From an uncultured Lachnospiraceae bacterium (GTDB lineage: Bacteria > Bacillota > Clostridia > Lachnospirales > Lachnospiraceae): a stretch of DNA of 64,000 nt. Numbering within the stretch: position 1 is the stretch's first letter; every line of letters begins with the position of its first letter. The stretch spans positions 1 to 64,000 of the forward strand of contig CADAOZ010000001.1 of NCBI GenBank assembly GCA_902789735.1, given 5' to 3'. The position numbers were made by a program, and so were the translations under genes. Shown in pieces: positions 58,237 to 64,000 of the stretch. Under the pieces are notes generated by a model. It did no database searches and had not been told where the DNA came from. It saw only the letters and a program-made list of their open reading frames with translations.

Positions 58237-60000
58237 ATGATCAGAATGAACCAGCTGAAGCTCCCCTGCGGACACGGAGAGGGAGATCTGGAGATCCGGA
58301 TATTAAAGACCCTGAAAATGAAGAGGACCGCGGAATCCCTGACCTACAGGATCGTCAGGCATTCTGTGGACGCCAGGAAGAAGCCGCTCCTGTATGATGT
58401 ATATACAGTGGATGTCAGCCTGGGCGGCGGTCCCGCCAGGGAGAAAAGCCTGGTCTCCAAACTGAAGAATAACAACATACAGTACTGCCGTCCGGTCATA
58501 TACCGCTTCCCCAAAGCGGGAGAAACGCCCATGGCAGAAAGGCCTGTGGTCATTGGAGCCGGCCCTGCCGGACTCTTCTGTACCCTGCTGCTGGCCAGGC
58601 ACGGCTACAGGCCCCTGCTGATTGAGCGGGGGCGCCCGGTGGAGCAGCGGCAGGAAGACATCCGGCGCTTCTGGGAAAGCGGCAGGCTGGATCCCTCCTC
58701 CAATGTCCAGTTCGGAGAGGGCGGCGCCGGAACCTTCTCGGACGGCAAGCTCAATACCCTGGTCAATGACAAGGAAGGCAGAGCCGCCTTCGTTCTGGAG
58801 ACCTTTGTAAAGGCAGGCGGTCCTCCGGAGATCATGTATGAGGCAAAGCCTCATGTGGGATCGGACAGGCTGCTGCAGATCCTGCCCCGTCTGCGGGCGG
58901 AGATCCAGGCGGCCGGCGGCGAGATCCGTTTCGAGACCTGCTGCCTGGGCTTCCGGACAGAGCAGGGCGTCCTGACGGGCGTGGAAACGGACAAGGGACT
59001 GATCCGGACACATACAGCCGTTCTGGCGCCCGGACACAGCGCCCGGGATACCTTTGAAAGGCTGTTCGCCCAGGGCGTTCCCATGATCCAGAAGAATTTC
59101 GCGGTGGGCATGCGGGTCTCGCATCCCCAGTCCATGATCGACCGCAGCCAGTACGGGATTGACGATCCGGCACAGATGCGGGCGATGGGCCTGACAGCCG
59201 CCCCCTATAAGCTGACCGGAAAAGGCAGATCCGGCAGAGGCGTTTATTCCTTCTGCATGTGTCCCGGCGGTCAGGTAGTCAACGCTTCTTCCGAGCCGGG
59301 AAAACTGGCGGTCAACGGCATGAGCCTCTACGCCAGAGACAGCGGACGGGCCAACAGCGCCATTGTCATGACTGTCGGGACGGAAGAGTTCGGCAGCGAT
59401 CATCCCCTGGCAGGAATGGAATTCCAGAGAAGACTGGAGACAAGAGCCTGGCAGCTGGGACAGGGAAGAATCCCTGTGGAGGCTTATACAGAACTGAAAG
59501 AAAAGTTCGAACAGGCAGAAAGACAGGATCTTCCCGTCTGTTCCGCGGACCCGCAGGCGGCCCCGCCCCGGAACGATGCGGAGCTGACTGCCCGGCCGCA
59601 GAATCATGCGGCGCAGGCAGCTGCGGACGCCGCGATTGCGGAACGTTTTGCGCCGGTCTGTATCGAGGGCGGCTGGACGTCCGCGCCCCTGCATACCCTG
59701 CTGCCCGCGGACATGACCCGGGATTTTATCGACGGCATGGAGGACTTCGGACGCAGGATCAAAGGCTTTAACGGAGAGGAAGCCCTGGTCATCGGCCTGG
59801 AGAGCAGAACCTCATCACCGGTCCGAATCCCCAGAGGTGAAGATATGCAGTCCCGGATCAAAGGACTGTATCCCTGCGGGGAAGGCGCCGGCTACGCGGG
59901 CGGAATCATGTCAGCCGCCATGGATGGTATGAAGACCGCCGAAGCCATTCGAAAAAAATACAGTCCCATGGCACAGCAGGCCGGGACAGATGATAAATAA
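58237..60000 (+). CDS. FAD-dependent dehydrogenase, COG2509-type
   Basis: The protein has 587 residues. A 90-residue N-terminal domain (HSVDARKKPLLYDVYTVDV) precedes the FAD site VIGAGPAGLFCTLLLARHGY and SSNVQFGEGGAGTFSDGKLNTLV. It ends YPCGEGAGYAGGIMSAAMDG. This order is typical of uncharacterised FAD-dependent dehydrogenases widely kept in Firmicutes. A Pro/Ala/Gln-rich segment (about 435-465) is a local insert. Just 12 bases separate it from proB. Reaction unknown. Confidence 0.88.
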   Translation: MIRMNQLKLPCGHGEGDLEIRILKTLKMKRTAESLTYRIVRHSVDARKKPLLYDVYTVDVSLGGGPAREKSLVSKLKNNNIQYCRPVIYRFPKAGETPMAERPVVIGAGPAGLFCTLLLARHGYRPLLIERGRPVEQRQEDIRRFWESGRLDPSSNVQFGEGGAGTFSDGKLNTLVNDKEGRAAFVLETFVKAGGPPEIMYEAKPHVGSDRLLQILPRLRAEIQAAGGEIRFETCCLGFRTEQGVLTGVETDKGLIRTHTAVLAPGHSARDTFERLFAQGVPMIQKNFAVGMRVSHPQSMIDRSQYGIDDPAQMRAMGLTAAPYKLTGKGRSGRGVYSFCMCPGGQVVNASSEPGKLAVNGMSLYARDSGRANSAIVMTVGTEEFGSDHPLAGMEFQRRLETRAWQLGQGRIPVEAYTELKEKFEQAERQDLPVCSADPQAAPPRNDAELTARPQNHAAQAAADAAIAERFAPVCIEGGWTSAPLHTLLPADMTRDFIDGMEDFGRRIKGFNGEEALVIGLESRTSSPVRIPRGEDMQSRIKGLYPCGEGAGYAGGIMSAAMDGMKTAEAIRKKYSPMAQQAGTDDK

Positions 60001-60012
60001 AAGGAGGCTCTG

Positions 60013-60912
60013 ATGGATACTCAATTTCTGACCAGGAGCGAAAAGAACAGGATTTACAGAAAGACCCTGAAGGACAGGAAACGGATCGTCGTCAAAGTAG
60101 GCTCGTCCTCTTTGCTGCATCCCGAAACCGGAAGGATGGATTACCATAAGATCGATATACTTGTCCGGGAGCTGAGCGACCTGAAGAATCAGGGCAAGGA
60201 AGTCATCCTGGTCTCTTCCGGCGCTACCGCTGTCGGACGTGAGGCCCTGCTGTCCGGTTCCAATTTCAGGGAGATCCAGGAGGACAGCCCCATCACCATC
60301 AAGCAGGCCTGTGCTTCCGTGGGACAGGCAAGGCTGATGATGATCTACCAGAAATTCTTTGAAGACTACAACCAGATCGCGGGCCAGGTCCTGATGACCA
60401 AGAACACGGTCACCAACAACCTGAGCAAATATAATCTCCACAATACCTTTTCGGAGCTGCTGAAACTGGGCGTGATCCCGATCGTTAATGAGAACGATTC
60501 GGTCGCTACTTATGAATATATGGTAGGCGACAATGACAACCTTTCCGCCATCGTTGCGTCCCTGATGGAGGCGGATCTGCTGATCCTGCTTTCAGATGTG
60601 GAGGGTCTCTTTACCGATGACCCGCGTAAGAACCCTAACGCCGGTTTCATCGAATATGTCGAGAAACTGGATGCGTCCATGATGGGCATGGGCAAGGAGT
60701 CCTCCGGGTCCAGTTACGGTACCGGCGGTATGAGCACCAAGCTGCAGGCGGCCTGGACCGCGACCAAATCCGGCTGCGATATGGTCATTGTCAATGCTTC
60801 GGATATGAAAGTCATCCATGATATCGTGCAGGGAGAGAACAGGGGCACCGTCTTCTGCGCCGATCCCGATCCCGATTTCGACCTGGTGGAATATATTGAA
60901 GAAAATGTTTGA
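60013..60912 (+). CDS. proB: glutamate 5-kinase without PUA domain
   Basis: The protein has 299 residues: RIVVKVGSSSLL, VILVSSGATAVGREALL, PIVNENDSVATYEYMVGDNDNLSAIVA, and GTGGMSTKLQAAWTATKSG. The PUA domain of the E. coli enzyme is absent. It phosphorylates glutamate for proline synthesis. proA is not next to it, which is unusual. AAAAGGAGGCTCTG precedes the ATG. It overlaps the next gene by 8 bases. Confidence 0.95.
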   Translation: MDTQFLTRSEKNRIYRKTLKDRKRIVVKVGSSSLLHPETGRMDYHKIDILVRELSDLKNQGKEVILVSSGATAVGREALLSGSNFREIQEDSPITIKQACASVGQARLMMIYQKFFEDYNQIAGQVLMTKNTVTNNLSKYNLHNTFSELLKLGVIPIVNENDSVATYEYMVGDNDNLSAIVASLMEADLLILLSDVEGLFTDDPRKNPNAGFIEYVEKLDASMMGMGKESSGSSYGTGGMSTKLQAAWTATKSGCDMVIVNASDMKVIHDIVQGENRGTVFCADPDPDFDLVEYIEENV

Positions 60913-61723
60913 TACGGCGGATGGCAGAACAGGAGCGGCAGATCCCTCTGCCGGGGCATTGAAACGGGAACTGCGCAAACAGGCCAGGAGAACAAGGGAC
61001 GCCATAGACCCGGCGGTCCGCGCGGCCTGGTCTGCCCGGATCGCGGAGAAGATCCTGCAGACCTCTGCTATGGAGAAGGCAGAGCATGTCCTGTGCTATG
61101 TAAGCTTCGGCAGTGAAGTCATGACCGACGGGATCATAAACCACATCCTGGAACATACAGACAAAAAAGTCTATATTCCGAAGATCATCCATCCGGAAAA
61201 AACGCAGGTCTTTAAGGGCGGCCGGATTCCGCCGGAAAAAGAACGCACCCTGCCGGAAGAAGGAGAGACGGTTCTGCGAAAGCAGCAGATCCCGCCGGAA
61301 AAAGAGCGGAACCGGCCCGGCAGAAAGCCCCGCCCCGAGATGGAATTCTACAGGATCACCACCCTGCAGGACCTGCAGGCTTCAGACTGGGGCATCCGGG
61401 AGCCGGAGGGGGATCCGTCGCTGAGATTCCCGTGGGAGACATACAGCAGCGGCCCGCGGCAGAACGATTCACGCAAGGAAGCCTGGGGCGGTCCGGCCGG
61501 AAAAGCGGATACACTGCTGGTCCTGATGCCCGGGGTCGCCTTTGACAGGCGGCGGGGACGGATCGGATACGGGGGCGGCTTCTATGACCGTTACCTGGCA
61601 GCCCTGGGCGGCTGCAGGACCATAGCCCTTGCCTATTCCGTCCAGATCCTGGACAGGGTTCCGGTCCGGCCTTTTGATATCCGTCCGGACCGGATCATTA
61701 CAGAGACGGAAGAGATTTGCTGA
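60905..61723 (+). CDS. 5-formyltetrahydrofolate cyclo-ligase with insert
   Basis: The start at 60905 overlaps the proB end (ATGTTTGA), implying translational coupling. The protein has 272 residues; the family usually has about 190. Conserved blocks are ALKRELRKQARRTRDAI, ITTLQDLQASDWGIREP, LMPGVAFDRRRGRIGYGGGFYDRYL. Extra hydrophilic sequence lies at about 105-145 (GRIPPEKERTLPEEGE, then QIPPEKERNRPG, a small duplication) and about 180-200. It converts 5-formyl-THF to methenyl-THF. Confidence 0.92.
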   Translation: MFDTADGRTGAADPSAGALKRELRKQARRTRDAIDPAVRAAWSARIAEKILQTSAMEKAEHVLCYVSFGSEVMTDGIINHILEHTDKKVYIPKIIHPEKTQVFKGGRIPPEKERTLPEEGETVLRKQQIPPEKERNRPGRKPRPEMEFYRITTLQDLQASDWGIREPEGDPSLRFPWETYSSGPRQNDSRKEAWGGPAGKADTLLVLMPGVAFDRRRGRIGYGGGFYDRYLAALGGCRTIALAYSVQILDRVPVRPFDIRPDRIITETEEIC

Positions 61724-61752
61724 TACGCGCAGAGCGAAGGAGACGAGAGAGC

Positions 61753-62325
61753 ATGGAAACGAATGGATCTTCCAAAGTATATGCCGGTGATTACGCGGTC
61801 GAATGCTTCCTGACGCCGGTCATGGAAAATTATATGTACGGTAAGATGACAGAAGAGGAATTCTGTACGGCAGTGAAACAGTACTATGATACCCATATTA
61901 TTTCTGTCTCTTATAATGATGAACTGAAGATGGTGACAGAAAAACTGCTTCCGGAACTCATTGAAAAAATGGAGGCGCTGGCTGTCTCATCCGGTTCTGC
62001 GGAGGAAGATCAGAAGAAAAAGATCGAAGCCTGGATTTTATTCAAAGACTGTCTGAATCTTCTGGAAGAGCGTACTCCTTTCTCGGAAGAGCGGGAAGAA
62101 TATCTGACGACCGGATTGGCCAGGGCAGATGAAGTCGAGTATTCGGACCCTTATCTGCTGATCGAGCGGGAGTTGGAAACACTCGTCCGTGAAGAGACCG
62201 GCGAAGGCGGCTATCTGGGGTACTGCCATCTCTACTGGAGCGTCAAGAAGAAAGTGCTGAAGGAGAAATTCGGCATAGACTGGCGCAGCCCTTCAGAGCG
62301 TTATCCCGGAATTATTTTCGACTGA
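61753..62325 (+). CDS. hypothetical helical protein
   Basis: The start at 61753 (METNGSS) is preferred over ATG 61717, with AAGGAGACGAGAGAGC ahead. The protein has 190 residues, acidic and mainly helical (MTEEEFCTAVKQYYD, KMVTEKLLPELIEKMEAL, YLLIERELETLVREE), without membrane segments or known motifs. Last gene of the run that begins with phoH. Family not recognised. Confidence 0.75.
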   Translation: METNGSSKVYAGDYAVECFLTPVMENYMYGKMTEEEFCTAVKQYYDTHIISVSYNDELKMVTEKLLPELIEKMEALAVSSGSAEEDQKKKIEAWILFKDCLNLLEERTPFSEEREEYLTTGLARADEVEYSDPYLLIERELETLVREETGEGGYLGYCHLYWSVKKKVLKEKFGIDWRSPSERYPGIIFD

Positions 62326-62375
62326 ATTCAAGCCATGGAAAACAATAAGTCCTGCCCAAAATCCAAAGGTCTTTC

Positions 62376-62404
62376 TTAACAAAAATGGAATGGTATGGTA
62401 AAAT
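62376..62404 (+). promoter_or_regulatory. promoter of the lactonase-type gene
   Basis: TTAACA (62376-62381) and TAAAAT (62399-62404) with a 17-base spacer and TG upstream of the -10. Confidence 0.8.
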
Positions 62405-62410
62405 TTTACT

Positions 62411-62532
62411 AAGAATGGTAACAGGTCCCGTGCCTTTGGGGAGGCCCGGACCATACGAGGAACCCGGCCGTCCGGTCTAAGTAACAACAGTTCCGTTCGG
62501 TATTATTTGATCTTTTTATGGGAGAACAGCTT
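62411..62532 (+). other. structured 5' leader of unknown type
   Basis: About 120 bases between promoter and start codon. GGTCC and GGACC (about 62426-62454) enclose GCCT/AGGC, giving a stable stem-loop with a TTTGGGG-type loop. A second GC-rich part, CCCGGCCGTCCGGTC, could pair with it instead, so two mutually exclusive folds are conceivable. No known riboswitch class is recognised. Confidence 0.5.
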
Positions 62533-63642
62533 ATGGATGCAAATAAGGAAAAGAAACTGGGGTACGAATATGAAGAAGGCGCCAGGTATGTGGCCTATGT
62601 ATCTTCATATACCAAATCAAGAGAGCACAAATACGGCATCAGGATCTACGATGTTGATATGGAAAATGGCTATCTGAAAGAGAAGAAGCAGGTTGAGATT
62701 ACCAACTCTTCCTATGTTTCCATTTCCCATAACCGTAAATTCCTGTATTCCATTACAGATGAAGGCGTGGAGTCCTACAAGATTCTGAAGGGCGGCGATC
62801 TTGAGAAACTGAACCGCGCCTCCATCAACGGCATGAGAGGTTCCCACCTGTCTTCCGATTATGAAGATAAGTTCCTCTTCGTCAGCGGCTACCATGACGG
62901 CAAGATCACAGTCCTGCGTCTGAATGAAGACGGTTCCATCGGCGAGATCTGCGATGAGCTGTTCCTGAAGGGCCTCGGTTCCATTGCGGAACGTAACTTC
63001 CGCCCCCATGTCCAGTGCGTCAAGATGACCAGAGACAACAAGTATCTCTGCGCCGCTGACCTTGGTATGGATCATGTCAATGTTTATCGTCTGAACCACA
63101 AGACAGGCAAGATCAAACAGTGCGCGATCCTTCATTCTGAGCTGGAATCCGCGCCCAGGCATATGAAATTCTCCAAGGACGGTCATTATCTCTATGTAGT
63201 CCATGAGCTGAAGAATATCATCGATGTCTATTTCTATTATGAAGTCGATGGCAATCCGGATTTCGAGAAGATTCAGACCATCTCCACCCTGAATGATTAC
63301 CATTCCAAAGGCTCCGCAGCCTCGGCCCTGAACTTCTCCTCCGACCATAAATATCTGGTCAGCTCCAATGCGGGTGATAATTCGGTTGTTGTATACGGCA
63401 TCGATCCCGACAACGGCTATCTGAGCAAGATCTTCTGCCTGCCGATCAGCGGTGAGTATCCCAAGGATGCGGCCCTCTTCCCTGATAACAGGCATCTGGT
63501 ATCCCTCAACCACGAATCGGATACCATGACCTTCTTTACCGTGGATCTGGAGAAGGGCCTGATGATCATGCATGGGCAGGAGATCCATATTGAGAAGCCT
63601 AACTGCATCATCTTCCACAAGCTTTCAGATGACCAGCTTTGA
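62533..63642 (+). CDS. lactonase-family beta-propeller protein (6-phosphogluconolactonase-like)
   Basis: ATG 62533 is preferred; GGGAGA lies 7 bases ahead, inside the extra five codons from ATG 62518. The protein has 369 residues. Repeated blade units are seen: YVSISHNRKFLYSITDEGVESYKI, HVQCVKMTRDNKYLCAADLGMDHVNVYRL, PRHMKFSKDGHYLYVVHELKN, ALNFSSDHKYLVSSNAGDNSVVVYGI. This is the seven-bladed propeller of Pgl/YkgB lactonases. No signal peptide. The codon bias suggests high expression. A sugar lactone is the likely substrate. Confidence 0.88.
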   Translation: MDANKEKKLGYEYEEGARYVAYVSSYTKSREHKYGIRIYDVDMENGYLKEKKQVEITNSSYVSISHNRKFLYSITDEGVESYKILKGGDLEKLNRASINGMRGSHLSSDYEDKFLFVSGYHDGKITVLRLNEDGSIGEICDELFLKGLGSIAERNFRPHVQCVKMTRDNKYLCAADLGMDHVNVYRLNHKTGKIKQCAILHSELESAPRHMKFSKDGHYLYVVHELKNIIDVYFYYEVDGNPDFEKIQTISTLNDYHSKGSAASALNFSSDHKYLVSSNAGDNSVVVYGIDPDNGYLSKIFCLPISGEYPKDAALFPDNRHLVSLNHESDTMTFFTVDLEKGLMIMHGQEIHIEKPNCIIFHKLSDDQL

Positions 63643-63678
63643 TGCATGCTTATGATCAGAACCTGAATATACAGACTG

Positions 63679-63711
63679 AAGATGCGGACAGCCATTGTCC
63701 GCATCTTTTTT
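63679..63711 (+). terminator. intrinsic terminator
   Basis: AAGATGCGGACA (63679-63690) pairs with TGTCCGCATCTT (63696-63707), followed by TTTT. After it, 63712-63900 is AT-rich with loose ATCATTTTTTGAGA-like repeats and no gene. Confidence 0.93.
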
Positions 63712-63938
63712 GAGTGCATTTTCAGGAATCACTTACCAGAGGCATTTTTTTGAGATCATTTTTAGAAAGTAATTTTTATATTTATTGGAATCATTTTTTG
63801 AGACCTGTTGTGAAATCATATATCAGAATCTTTTTTCGAAACCGGATTGGATACAATCTCCGGTTTCTTTTTATTTTTCTTATGTTATACTGGAAAACAG
63901 ATTTTACGGCCCGGAGCCGGGAAAGACGAGGTGAGGAG

Positions 63939-64000
63939 ATGGCAGGCTCTACAATCGGCAGAATTCTGCAGCTGACGACATGGGGAGAATCCCACGGACC
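63939..64000 (+). CDS. aroC: chorismate synthase, 3'-truncated by window edge
   Basis: ATG at 63939 behind GAGGTGAGGAG opens MAGSTIGRILQLTTWGESHG, the conserved N-terminus of chorismate synthase (TTWGESHG). The gene runs out of the window. A TATACT at about 63888-63893 may be its -10 box. Confidence 0.93.
   Translation, partial: MAGSTIGRILQLTTWGESHG

Overview
The window reads as a chromosomal segment of an anaerobic, gut-type Clostridia member, most likely Lachnospiraceae. The grounds are gene content: a FeoA-FeoA-FeoB ferrous iron operon with a FeoB-associated Cys-rich protein, a Rex redox repressor, an NfnAB-type bifurcating transhydrogenase, GH36 alpha-galactosidases under an AraC regulator, a second EF-G paralogue, and NADase-type glycan-binding and acidic lipoproteins. 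Most genes have strong Shine-Dalgarno sites, and many transcription units end in textbook intrinsic terminators. No rRNA, CRISPR array, intact insertion sequence or prophage is visible.

Layout. 0-8 kb: a 5'-truncated ORF, tRNA-Phe, envelope or secreted proteins of unknown role and a BAAT-type hydrolase. 8.4-12 kb: iron uptake, behind a four-fold 20-bp operator array. 12-18.3 kb: two GH36 alpha-galactosidases on either side of an AraC regulator. 18.5-23.7 kb: RsmJ, MetY with a complex leader, and tyrA-aroA on the minus strand. 23.9-31.2 kb: EF-G paralogue, glycan-binding lipoprotein, LeuRS and class II aldolase. 31.2-36.2 kb: a module of a MerR-type regulator and a divergent 1153-residue flavin reductase/SDR/zinc-ribbon fusion, bracketed by a 17-bp direct repeat and related terminators. 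36.2-38.7 kb: an AT-richer patch with a type I restriction HsdR relic and a DUF3137-like gene, then a free-standing LeuRS C-terminal-like protein. 38.9-41 kb: GntR regulator and NADP-isocitrate dehydrogenase. 41-49 kb: ABC-F, Rex, Nnr, alanine racemase, YebC. 49-55 kb: FtsK and NfnAB. 55-62.3 kb: phoH-ybeY-two flavoproteins-proB-5-FTHF cyclo-ligase-hypothetical. 62.4-64 kb: a lactonase-type propeller protein and the start of aroC.

How the parts fit. NADP-Icd and NfnAB both feed NADPH and redox balance, and a shared TGTATA-N4-TATACA palindrome at both promoters suggests the GntR protein may co-regulate them. Rex sits behind a Rex-like site (autoregulation). aroA, tyrA and aroC serve aromatic amino acids; MetY serves sulfur amino acids.

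The most unusual content is: (1) the flanked MerR/fusion-oxidoreductase module; (2) the LeuRS-derived protein without a catalytic domain; (3) the helically phased feo operator array; (4) a family of 27-28-bp palindromic repeats that supply parts of coding sequences (end of ybeY, start and stop of the next flavoprotein); (5) several tandem-repeat leaders, one a 3 x 53-bp hairpin array with a compensatory change. All functional calls rest on reading motifs and layout by eye; no database search was run.
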